A stretch of 54,036 bases of DNA. Origin: SURF-58 sp041305085. Lineage in GTDB: Archaea; Nanobdellota; Nanobdellia; Woesearchaeales; UBA9642. The stretch covers positions 1 to 54,036 of the forward strand of contig JBFYMA010000009.1 of assembly GCA_041305085.1 (NCBI GenBank), given 5' to 3'. The first letter of the stretch is position 1; each line of letters starts with the position of its first letter. The notes under the pieces were generated by a model. It did no database searches and had not been told where the DNA came from. It worked only from the letters and a program-made list of their open reading frames with translations. Positions 6,642-14,465 of the stretch are shown here, piece by piece. A program made the translations under genes and the position numbers.

Positions 6642-8771
6642 TTAACTGCTCCAAGTCTCTAAATATGGTGCTGAGCATCTTGATGACTCAAGAAATTTCC
6701 TTACTGTATGCTCGTAGGGCTTGTTTCTGGCAAGCTCTGCAAGTTCATTCACTTTTCTTTTGAACTTTTCATTGTCTCTGCTGTGGCCAAGGTCTGAGCC
6801 TGCTTCGCAGAGGCCTCTGTTCAGCAAAAAATAGTCAACAGCCTGAATATCTTTTCCAGTCAGCGCAAGCAAAACATCTCTTTTATCGTCAAGGCTTAAT
6901 TCTGTTTCTGCCTGCATGGCAAGGGTAGCAATATCATAGATTGAAGGTGCCATTATAGGATTGAAATCAATAAAACTCTTTGTTTTTTCGCCTTCCTGGC
7001 CAAACAAAATATTATATGAGGAAAGATCTCCATGGCTGAACACAAATTCAGAATCCCTGCAGAAAATTCTTTCATATTTTGCCAGCTCAGCCAAAAGTGC
7101 TTCTGACTGAGAATTTTTTTCAAACCTTTCATGCACATCATTTTTCTTTCTGCCAAAGCACCTTTTTTCAAGCTGGTCTGAAAGGTTCATGACTGGTATG
7201 CTTATTCTGTAATTGTTTGAAAAATAATCTGTTTCAGCATAAAACTCATTGTTGTTTGAAACCATTTTTGTAAGAATCTGCTGGTACTGAATTAATGACT
7301 TTCCAAGCTTTATAAAAATAGCTTTGTGGTTTTGCTGTTTTTTGAGCGCTTCTGCCAGCTGTTGGCCGTGGATGAGCAGGCTTAAGGATGAATAAGTGCC
7401 ATTTTTTTGGAAAAAATGGACTGGAAACTCTGTGCTTATTCCACAGTCTTTTTTCAGCAGCTCTGAATAAGCCAGTCTTGCCAAAAGGAATCTTTCAAAA
7501 AAGTCGCTATCAGACTCTGCAACAACCCTTCCTGTTTCTGAGTCAAACTCATAAAGAGTAACTTTTTTTTCTGTACCGAAAATTTGTTTTTTATTTTTTT
7601 GCTCATCCATCAGTTCAAGAACTTTGTCAATGCTTTTTCCTAGCTTATTTATAGAGAAAATAGAGTTGAACAAGCTTATTTCAGACTGCACTCTTAAACT
7701 ATCAATATATTTTTTTTCAAGTTTCTGTATTAATAATTCAGATAATTGTTTATAATCTTTGTTTAAAGTTGCTGCATTATAAATGTATAATGCTGTAGTA
7801 TTTATATGTTCAGCTAAATCAAGCAGTTTAATGGAATCCGCTAAGTTAACATATTTTTGATTTTTTTCTTGATCTAATTTTACTTTTAAAATGCTTTTTT
7901 CCAACAAAGCATAGTCTTTTACTTCATTTTGAGATATTGAAAGATAAAAACTTATTTTTTTCAAATTTATATTATAATTGTGCTTGACTAACGAGTCAGT
8001 GATTTTTTTTCTTAATTTGCTATTTAACTTATTATAAATTCTGCTGGTTATCTTATTACTGTTCCATATGTGCTTATATTTATTCAAATAGCGAACCATC
8101 TCGCTTTTTATAAGTTGTTTTCTACTGGAGAATTTGCTTCCAATAATCTTTACTGATTTAAATAAAGTGTCAATTGCACACCACGTAAAGGGTATGCTTG
8201 CAGATAAACTATATAGGCAATATTTTGTGAAGTCTCTTGAATGGTTGTGTATTTCTGGAATGTTTGCTTTGCTGCTTATTTCGTTAATGTAGGATATGTT
8301 ACTAAGCTCTGTGTATACAAGCCCTAAAGAAACCAGTATTTTCACAGCTCTTTCAATTTTGTTGGATAAATTATTTACGTTTTTTTTGTAGCCCTCAGAA
8401 TCAATATTTTTTATATCTTTTTTGTATTTATGGAAAGTAGACTGTATTAAAGACATAGAAACAAGCCCAACAGTCCAAAACGCTGTCAATTTGGGATTTA
8501 GACTGAAATTAACATCACAGTTTTCAATCAACTCTTTGTATCTTGGATTATCTATTGATAATACTTTGTAATAGTTGTAGTAATAATGAAATAAAATATT
8601 TGAAAAAATGGCTCCATATGCTAATGATGGAATAATTGAGGTTTTTACAGGATTGCGATGCCAAAAAAAAAGCAATTTATCTATTAATCTGCCAACACCT
8701 TTTCTTTTTGGTGTTGTGTCGTCTAAAATCCTTTCTTCCAGGTTGAAAAACCTCTTTATGAACTCCCCCAT
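6642..8771 (-). CDS. Membrane protein with C-terminal kinase-like (APH/choline kinase fold) domain
   Basis: 709 residues. The N-terminal third has several hydrophobic segments (about 44-68, 94-113, 143-160, 185-205) between Lys-rich helical stretches. The C-terminal part carries SHGDLSSYNILF and a following FIDFNP, i.e. HGD....N...D, the catalytic and metal-binding loops of aminoglycoside-phosphotransferase/choline-kinase proteins, plus IYDIATLAM typical after that Asp. It is therefore likely a membrane-anchored kinase of a small molecule, or a pseudokinase; no obvious ATP P-loop lysine could be placed. The middle (7600-8600) is more AT-rich than the C-terminal coding part, suggesting a mosaic origin. 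A 15-bp palindrome lies just upstream. Confidence 0.65.
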   Translation of the reverse strand: MGEFIKRFFNLEERILDDTTPKRKGVGRLIDKLLFFWHRNPVKTSIIPSLAYGAIFSNILFHYYYNYYKVLSIDNPRYKELIENCDVNFSLNPKLTAFWTVGLVSMSLIQSTFHKYKKDIKNIDSEGYKKNVNNLSNKIERAVKILVSLGLVYTELSNISYINEISSKANIPEIHNHSRDFTKYCLYSLSASIPFTWCAIDTLFKSVKIIGSKFSSRKQLIKSEMVRYLNKYKHIWNSNKITSRIYNKLNSKLRKKITDSLVKHNYNINLKKISFYLSISQNEVKDYALLEKSILKVKLDQEKNQKYVNLADSIKLLDLAEHINTTALYIYNAATLNKDYKQLSELLIQKLEKKYIDSLRVQSEISLFNSIFSINKLGKSIDKVLELMDEQKNKKQIFGTEKKVTLYEFDSETGRVVAESDSDFFERFLLARLAYSELLKKDCGISTEFPVHFFQKNGTYSSLSLLIHGQQLAEALKKQQNHKAIFIKLGKSLIQYQQILTKMVSNNNEFYAETDYFSNNYRISIPVMNLSDQLEKRCFGRKKNDVHERFEKNSQSEALLAELAKYERIFCRDSEFVFSHGDLSSYNILFGQEGEKTKSFIDFNPIMAPSIYDIATLAMQAETELSLDDKRDVLLALTGKDIQAVDYFLLNRGLCEAGSDLGHSRDNEKFKRKVNELAELARNKPYEHTVRKFLESSRCSAPYLETWSS

Positions 8772-8774
8772 TCT

Positions 8775-8789
8775 TGTTCTGCAAGAACA
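8775..8789. promoter_or_regulatory. Palindrome TGTTCT-GCA-AGAACA before the kinase-like gene
   Basis: Perfect 6-bp arms with a 3-base centre, located between a TATA-like box (about 8797-8806, read on the minus strand) and the start codon at 8771. The position suggests a repressor operator. Confidence 0.45.
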
Positions 8790-8884
8790 TTTTTTTGTTT
8801 ATAAAGGTGATGGGGAAATATTGTTGATAAAAGATAACAAAAAAATAGAAAAATTTAAATATGAGTTATTATAGATAACATATT

Positions 8885-9352
8885 ATGGAGCTTAAATTGG
8901 GAAAATATACTGTTGAAACCTTTGCCAGGCAGAGAAACCTTGCTAGGCAGTCTGCTATCAACCTTTTATCCAGCCTAAAGAAAAAGGGCTTTGTCAAAGT
9001 AAGCGGTGGAGGAAGGCAGAAAAGAATATATGCTATCAGCCTGGTTTCAAAAAAACCGACAAACGGGTTTTATGATATTGTAAACAAGTATTCGCCGGAA
9101 AAGCTGGTCCCAAAGTTTGAGCACTATACATACGGAAATTATGGTGTGGAGGATGCTATAATTGAAGGCATAATGATAGGGGATGCAAGGACAAAACAAG
9201 CCACAAAACACCTTTTCAGGCACGTAAAAAATTGGAAAAGACTTTTTGAGCTGGCAGGAAAAAAAAAGCTGGAAAAAGAGCTTGTAAGCATGTACAAAGA
9301 GGCAAGAAAAACAACCAGAACCAAAAAAATGCCAGAGAGGTACATTAAATGA
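8885..9352 (+). CDS. AbiEi-like winged-helix antitoxin candidate
   Basis: 155 residues. The N-terminal region (TVETFARQRNLARQSAINLLSS, KKKGFVKVSGG, then RIYAIS) is a winged helix; the C-terminal half is basic and helical. It overlaps the following nucleotidyltransferase gene by ATGA (9349-9352), so the two are co-translated. A DNA-binding protein followed by a nucleotidyltransferase is the layout of AbiE type IV toxin-antitoxin pairs; the call rests on layout and HTH rather than on a clear AbiEi signature. Leaderless start: TTTAAATATG centred about 26 bases upstream. Confidence 0.55.
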   Translation: MELKLGKYTVETFARQRNLARQSAINLLSSLKKKGFVKVSGGGRQKRIYAISLVSKKPTNGFYDIVNKYSPEKLVPKFEHYTYGNYGVEDAIIEGIMIGDARTKQATKHLFRHVKNWKRLFELAGKKKLEKELVSMYKEARKTTRTKKMPERYIK

Positions 9353-9978
9353 TAAGCACCCAGGACCAGGATCAGCTGTTCAAGCTTATAGCGGATTATC
9401 TGGAAGATGATTTGGAATGCACAGCAATAGGCGGAACAGCGATGATGTTTTCAGGCTACAAAACAGCCACAAAAGACATAGACCTGGTTTTCAACAGCGA
9501 AAAGGACAGGAAGGTTTTTGTAAAGGCAATCGAGCAGCTTGGCTACAAAGAAAAATCGCTGTTCTTTTACGATGAGAAAAGGAGAAAGTTTAGCAACAGG
9601 CCAAAAATATTCTCAAGAGGAGAAGAAAGGTTTGACCTGTTTGTAAAAAACGTTTTTGGGTTTGAGATAGATGCCTCTGATAGTATAATAACGCAAAAGC
9701 ATGATTTTATGGGCAAAAAGATGCTAGTAATAAGAGTGCTTCCAAAAGAGCATTTAGTTCTTTTAAAGTCAATAACAGGAAGGGAAAGGGATTATGAGGA
9801 CATTGAGGCGATAATGCAAGTTGAGAAAGACCTTGACTGGGAGTGGATAGTTGAGGAGGCAATAAGGCAGAAAAAGAGCAACGAATGGATACTCATTGAC
9901 TTAGAAGAGACCATGCAGAAGCTGAAGAAGAAGTACTTCATCAAGAAGAAACATTTTGACAGGATTTATGGAGAGTGA
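9349..9978 (+). CDS. Nucleotidyltransferase (AbiEii/DUF6036-like), toxin candidate
   Basis: 209 residues. IGGTAMMFSGY followed by TKDIDLVF (about 27-52) gives the GG...D.D metal-binding motif of polymerase-beta-type nucleotidyltransferases. The C-terminal part (KEHLVLLKSITGRERDYEDI) matches the conserved K..D..D region of the AbiEii and DUF6036 families. Overlap with the preceding winged-helix gene supports a toxin-antitoxin pair. Known AbiEii-type proteins add nucleotides to tRNA or proteins. It ends 27 bases before the left copy of the 97-bp repeat bounding the biosynthetic island. Confidence 0.65.
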   Translation: MISTQDQDQLFKLIADYLEDDLECTAIGGTAMMFSGYKTATKDIDLVFNSEKDRKVFVKAIEQLGYKEKSLFFYDEKRRKFSNRPKIFSRGEERFDLFVKNVFGFEIDASDSIITQKHDFMGKKMLVIRVLPKEHLVLLKSITGRERDYEDIEAIMQVEKDLDWEWIVEEAIRQKKSNEWILIDLEETMQKLKKKYFIKKKHFDRIYGE

Positions 9979-10005
9979 TTGATTCAAATAATATTTTTCT
10001 AGATT

Positions 10006-10102
10006 TTTCCGGAAGATTTTCGGAATAGAATTTTTTAGGTTAAGGCTAAAAAACAATTTATGCTTTAAAATCTGCAAGATTTATATATTAGTTTATTTTA
10101 AA
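10006..10102. repeat. 97-bp direct repeat, left copy, bounding the island
   Basis: Aligned without gaps to 16940-17036; I count 4 mismatches (10035, 10088, 10092, 10094), so 93 of 97 identical. Looser similarity continues about 24 bases further (shared AATAGTTTT at 10111-10119). It contains TTCCGGAAGATTTTCGGAA and a plus-strand TATA (TTTATATA, near 10080-10087) that could serve the Nudix gene. Its minus-strand TATA is spoiled (T at 10035 against A at 16969). Confidence 0.9.
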
Positions 10103-10145
10103 AAGTGTAAAATAGTTTTCGATGATAATAAATGATTGAATAAAA

Positions 10146-10589
10146 ATGCATATGCAAAAAGAAGATTTTCAGAAACTGGAAAAAAATGCTTTGGATGAGG
10201 AAGTTGATCGTTTGGTTGTTGGCGCCATAATATTGAGAGATAATAATGTTTTGATTCTTAAAAGGAAAAAAGAAGATTTTCTTGAAGGGCTTGAAGAGCT
10301 TCCAAGCGGAAAAGTTGAAAATTATGAAGCATTAAATGATGCTTTGTATAGAGAGGTTGCTGAAGAAACAAATCTTGAAGTTGAAAATATTGTTTCTTAT
10401 GTTGGAAGCTTTGATTACAAAAGCAAAAGCGGAAAGCTAACAAGACAGTTGAATTTCTTTGTGAAGGTTAAAGACACAGAAAATGTTAAGCTTTTGGAAC
10501 ATGATTCATTTACCTGGGTTTCCAAACAAGAACTTGCCAAACACAACATAAGTGAAGAAGTCAAACGATTGATTACTGATGTTTTTTAG
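10146..10589 (+). CDS. Nudix hydrolase
   Basis: 147 residues with a full Nudix box: G..... E.......REVAEET (residues about 56-78), the Mg-binding signature of hydrolases of nucleoside diphosphates linked to another group X. Substrate cannot be read from sequence. It is the first gene after the left repeat copy, whose TATA would give a leader of about 40 bases. The next gene has its own promoter (TTATATAC near 10609-10616). In this setting it could remove a toxic nucleotide intermediate or edit an activated precursor of the island product; a housekeeping pool-sanitising role is the alternative. Confidence 0.85.
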   Translation: MHMQKEDFQKLEKNALDEEVDRLVVGAIILRDNNVLILKRKKEDFLEGLEELPSGKVENYEALNDALYREVAEETNLEVENIVSYVGSFDYKSKSGKLTRQLNFFVKVKDTENVKLLEHDSFTWVSKQELAKHNISEEVKRLITDVF

Positions 10590-10637
10590 GGCGGAGAAAA
10601 TGGAAAAACTTATATACTAAAGTGTGTTGGTTGTGTT

Positions 10638-11600
10638 ATGAATTTAAAAGTTGGAGATACTATAGGCATAATTTCTCAGTCATGGTGTGGACCAGAAAAA
10701 TATCCTCATGTTCTGGAGAAAGGAATTGAGACCCTGAAAGAAATGGGTTTCAAAGTCAAAGAATTTCCATTTACCAGAAAACAGGGCAATCCTGAAGAGC
10801 GTTCAAGAGATTTAACAAAAGCTATTTTGGATGAAGAGGTAAATGCAATTTTTATGTCAATTGGCGGAGACGACTGCACATTTATTTTACAATATTTAGA
10901 TACTGAGCTTCTTCAAAAATATAAAAAGCCAATTATGGGATATTCTGATCCAACGGCTATACTAGTATTTTTGTACCAACAGGGTTTTCCGTGTTATTAT
11001 GGTCCAACTATGATGGCAGGATTTGCACAAGTGAATGAGTATCCTGAATGGAGGCTTTATCTTGAAAAAACTTTGAAAGGAGAGAGTTTGCCGTTCATTC
11101 CATTCAAAGAGTATAATAATGGATATGAAGATTGGTCTCAAGGTGTTATTAAAGTTAAACCAAAAAAGAAAAATGATGGCTTCCATTTTCTTAATAAATT
11201 AAAGGGAGAAGGCAAATTATTTGGGGGAAATTTAGAGGTATTAGAATTCTTAAAAGGGACGGATTACTGGCCAAACAAAGATTTTTGGAATGATAAAATA
11301 TTATTTTTAGAAACTTCTGATGATGCATTGTCCATAACTCAGATTAAATATATTCTGAGGAATTATGGCTTTATGGGAGTTTTACAAAGAATTAATGGTT
11401 TGATATTTGGGAGGGCTAGAGATTTTTCGGCCAAGAAAAAAGCAGAATTAGAAAAAATGATACTTTCTGTTTTGACTGAATTTGACGTTAGTATTCCTGT
11501 AGTCACAAATTTTGACATAGGACATACAGATCCCCATTTTGTCCTGAAGTATGGTGAAGAAGTAAAAATATTACCAGAATCTGTAGAGAAGGTTAACTAG
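10638..11600 (+). CDS. S66 serine peptidase, MccF/LD-carboxypeptidase family
   Basis: 320 residues. GYSD (101-104) carries the nucleophile Ser103; ILFLE (E225) and GHTDP (H296) supply the rest of the Ser-Glu-His triad, and RSRDL, IGGDD and GGNLEVL are family blocks. LD-carboxypeptidases trim murein peptides, which archaea lack; MccF enzymes of the same family cleave the amide bond of microcin C-type aminoacyl nucleotides and give self-immunity. The W166-containing loop (YEDWSQ) between Ser and Glu is more MccF-like than LdcA-like (moderate). Own leaderless promoter: TTATATAC about 26 bases before the ATG. It faces the five-gene operon, consistent with a resistance gene for its product. Confidence 0.85.
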   Translation: MNLKVGDTIGIISQSWCGPEKYPHVLEKGIETLKEMGFKVKEFPFTRKQGNPEERSRDLTKAILDEEVNAIFMSIGGDDCTFILQYLDTELLQKYKKPIMGYSDPTAILVFLYQQGFPCYYGPTMMAGFAQVNEYPEWRLYLEKTLKGESLPFIPFKEYNNGYEDWSQGVIKVKPKKKNDGFHFLNKLKGEGKLFGGNLEVLEFLKGTDYWPNKDFWNDKILFLETSDDALSITQIKYILRNYGFMGVLQRINGLIFGRARDFSAKKKAELEKMILSVLTEFDVSIPVVTNFDIGHTDPHFVLKYGEEVKILPESVEKVN

Positions 11601-11610
11601 TTATAAACTT

Positions 11611-12726
11611 TTAAAATAAATTTTGGACCAGTTCCGTGCCGAACCCAGAAATTACAGTTCTTTCTTTTTGATTGTTCGTTAATTTTGCAACCCAATCAAC
11701 CTCACCACCATCAATTAGTTGAACTGTGTTTCCGCTTGAGTTATTTGCAAATATGTGAAAGCAACTTCCAGAGTAATATCCCAAACCTGCTTTTCTATTA
11801 AAATCGAAGCCAAAATTAATATTATTATATTTAGAGCTCAATGGTTTAAATAAATTGCATTCTAAATCTTTAAGAGTGTCTAGTTTGTTTACTAAATCGT
11901 ACTTATCAACTTCTGTTTTACTGAGTTCATCTAGAGAATTAACCTTTTTCGGTAATGAAACATTATATTCCTTAAATAAGTCAAAATCATAGTTTAAAGA
12001 ATTCTTTTTTACAATATCAAAGGGAATATTATCTTTTAAGATTATTTGTTGTAGTATATTAGTGTCAGAAAAATATACACTAATATTCTCAAATTTCATT
12101 CCTTCTCCACATAGTTTTTCAAGAAAAGATAACCACAAATCTATATGTTTAACTGAAGCAATTTTATAAAATCTTGAGCCTGCAATTTCTTTTCCTGATG
12201 AACACAAACCATATAATCTGAAGTGTTGTCTAAAACCTTTATTTTCATCAAAATGCTGAAGTCTTATGACTCTAATAGAAGTAGCAAGATTTTCTTCATT
12301 GCCAAAATTTTTATATTTAATTCTTCTGTTTGCCATTTCTAAGGCTAAAGGTGTCGTCGAATCGGCAATCACTTCAGAGCCTCTTATCGTAGATAGAATA
12401 TTATTCTGGTTGACCTTTGTGATTATTGAATTAGTTCCCAATGGAGCTATTGGAGGAAACTCAATAGCTTTGAAATAATCAGGTAAGACAGAATAGAATA
12501 AATAATCAAATTTGACTAAATCTCTTTGATCTATTGAACTAGGTCCGAATAATTTTAATTGGTTTTGATAATTCTTAATTAAGTCAGAAGGCGCGAGATT
12601 CTCAACTCGGTTTTGAAAAGCTTTTATTAATATAGGTTTAATATCGGACAACGATGAAATGCCTAAAGTTTCAGAAGCTTTCAGAAGCCCAATCTTTTTT
12701 TCTTTTTTTTCATGAAGTTTGCTCAT
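11611..12726 (-). CDS. HisRS-like class II aminoacyl-tRNA-synthetase core, last gene of island operon
   Basis: 371 residues. GLGYYSGSCFHIF (314-326), a GG at 340-341 and GFGTEL at 361-366 correspond to the GL.YYTG..FE, GGRYD and motif 3 regions of histidyl-tRNA synthetase and HisZ. Motif-2-like arginines lie in IRVIRLQHF and FRQHFRLYGL (about 151-174). PPIAPLGTNS and STIRGSEVIADST (91-125) are well-formed blocks whose parent family I cannot name. The protein stops right after motif 3, so no anticodon-binding domain is present: it should not charge tRNA. Likely amino-acid activation or binding. The 4-base gap to the upstream methyltransferase indicates co-transcription. Confidence 0.6.
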   Translation of the reverse strand: MSKLHEKKEKKIGLLKASETLGISSLSDIKPILIKAFQNRVENLAPSDLIKNYQNQLKLFGPSSIDQRDLVKFDYLFYSVLPDYFKAIEFPPIAPLGTNSIITKVNQNNILSTIRGSEVIADSTTPLALEMANRRIKYKNFGNEENLATSIRVIRLQHFDENKGFRQHFRLYGLCSSGKEIAGSRFYKIASVKHIDLWLSFLEKLCGEGMKFENISVYFSDTNILQQIILKDNIPFDIVKKNSLNYDFDLFKEYNVSLPKKVNSLDELSKTEVDKYDLVNKLDTLKDLECNLFKPLSSKYNNINFGFDFNRKAGLGYYSGSCFHIFANNSSGNTVQLIDGGEVDWVAKLTNNQKERTVISGFGTELVQNLF

Positions 12727-12730
12727 TTTA

Positions 12731-13624
12731 TCATAACTTTTTTACTTTGTAAATAAAACAGCCAGGCTTTATGCCAATTTTTCCATCTTCTTTCTGGTAT
12801 TTTTTGAAATAATTTGATAATTCTTCAATAACTTCTTCAACTAAATTATGTTCATTAAAGAAGGACTCCATATGAAAATTTAGAAAAATCTCTAAGGCCT
12901 CGTTCATAGATTCATAGATTATTTCCTGACCTTGATGGTGATTAATTTCCAATTCAATAAAACCTTTCCGTTCTAATAAACTGAAAACCTCATCAATCAA
13001 TAGTTTAGAAGGGCTTTGCTCGCTGATATTTTTGTAGATTTCAAAAACTTTTCTCCATTGTTTCATTAATATTCTCTGTTCATCAGACATAGAATCAAAA
13101 TGTATTAAGAAAAATGTTCCAGATTGAGATAAATTTTCTAAAATCATTTTCTCGATAACTTTTTTTATATATTTGCTACCTTCTTCTAATCCTCTTTTAA
13201 TCATCATTTGATGGGTTGAATGTGAAAAACTCCATAAACTGTAGATTAAATCAAATTTGTCTTGTGTTGCTGCAAGAAAGTCTATAGAATCTGAATTACT
13301 ATATTGCATATTTTTTATAGTTTTAAATTTTTTCTTTGTAAATTCAAGCATTCTTTGGCTTAAATCCACAAGTTCAATTTTATTCCATTCACTGATTTTT
13401 TCAAACAATATTTTTGTCACTCTGCCAGATCCACAACCTAATTCTAATATACTTAGATCATTCTTTCTAGGTAACTCGTTAAGATGATCACCAAAGAATT
13501 TAAGATCTGGTTTTCCATCGAATACATAATCCTTTAATAGATGATCGTAATAATGAGGTTCTACATAGTCCTCAACAGTTGTTGTGATTTTGAGCCAAGG
13601 ATATTTTTGAAAGACTGGATTCAT
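12731..13624 (-). CDS. SAM-dependent methyltransferase A of island operon
   Basis: 297 residues from the chosen start. ILELGCGSGR is motif I of class I methyltransferases, followed by ELVDLS (acidic residue ending strand 2) and LIYSLWSFSHS at motif IV; the C-terminal half is helical and may form a substrate cap. The start at 13624 is preceded by AGGATAAAAATG, the same ribosome-binding spacing seen elsewhere in the window, and leaves 7 bases after the upstream gene; the longer frame to 13666 would overlap that gene by 35 bases. Target (N, O or C) cannot be told. Confidence 0.75.
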   Translation of the reverse strand: MNPVFQKYPWLKITTTVEDYVEPHYYDHLLKDYVFDGKPDLKFFGDHLNELPRKNDLSILELGCGSGRVTKILFEKISEWNKIELVDLSQRMLEFTKKKFKTIKNMQYSNSDSIDFLAATQDKFDLIYSLWSFSHSTHQMMIKRGLEEGSKYIKKVIEKMILENLSQSGTFFLIHFDSMSDEQRILMKQWRKVFEIYKNISEQSPSKLLIDEVFSLLERKGFIELEINHHQGQEIIYESMNEALEIFLNFHMESFFNEHNLVEEVIEELSNYFKKYQKEDGKIGIKPGCFIYKVKKL

Positions 13625-13631
13625 TTTTATC

Positions 13632-14465
13632 CTAAAATTTTTTGCTTCCTGTAAATAATTCTTCATCTAATAATAAATTGGTTTTTCTCAAAATCAAAAT
13701 AGTATATCCCATATGTGATAGATTTTCTCTAAACAATTTAATGTATCTGGTGTACTTCACATCCAACATCTTTTTAGCATCTGAATTTAAATTTTCCAAA
13801 TGTTTTCTTGATAAAATCATCTTCACATAGGACTGTATTTTATCGTCTTTAATATAGTCAAATTCATAATCAATTTCTTTTAAAACTTCTACTTTTTCAC
13901 TTTTAAACATATTTAGCCAGTACTGTTTATCTTGAACTTTAATATCAACTATTATTGCTCTGGAGACACCGGAAACAAGTTCTTCGGAAGGATGTTTTAT
14001 GTAATACATTGGTATAGCAACGATGTATCCCTCATCTTTAATAACTCGTTTATATTCATTTAATGCTTTTTCTCTATTGTTAACAATAGAAGTAACATTT
14101 CCACAAAAAACTAAATCGAATGTTTTATCATCAAACTCAAGTTTTTCGACATCTCCTATTCTAAAATCAATATTTTGAAGTCCAAGTTTTTCAGCTCTAC
14201 TTTTGCATTCCTCTATAGACACAGGATTTATGTCAATTGCAGTGATTTTACAACCCACTAATCTGGCCAATTCCAAAGAGGTAAATCCAGTACTTGTGCC
14301 AACTTCAAGAATTTTTGAATTTTTATTAATAAATGTATTTTTTATAACCTCAATAACAGAATTAATTCCCCCAGGAGGTCTATTGGTTTCTCTTGTTATT
14401 GATATTAGTTCGTTGTAATTCATACATTCAATATCTTGTTTTGTTAGTTCATTGATTTTTTTCAT
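13632..14465 (-). CDS. SAM-dependent methyltransferase B of island operon
   Basis: 277 residues. ILEVGTSTGFTS (motif I), AIDINP (end of strand 2), IGDVEKLEF and FDLVFCGNV (motif IV) identify a class I methyltransferase. It overlaps the ATP-grasp gene by ATGA (14462-14465), so translation is coupled. It is not close to methyltransferase A, suggesting two separate methylation steps rather than a duplication. Confidence 0.75.
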   Translation of the reverse strand: MKKINELTKQDIECMNYNELISITRETNRPPGGINSVIEVIKNTFINKNSKILEVGTSTGFTSLELARLVGCKITAIDINPVSIEECKSRAEKLGLQNIDFRIGDVEKLEFDDKTFDLVFCGNVTSIVNNREKALNEYKRVIKDEGYIVAIPMYYIKHPSEELVSGVSRAIIVDIKVQDKQYWLNMFKSEKVEVLKEIDYEFDYIKDDKIQSYVKMILSRKHLENLNSDAKKMLDVKYTRYIKLFRENLSHMGYTILILRKTNLLLDEELFTGSKKF

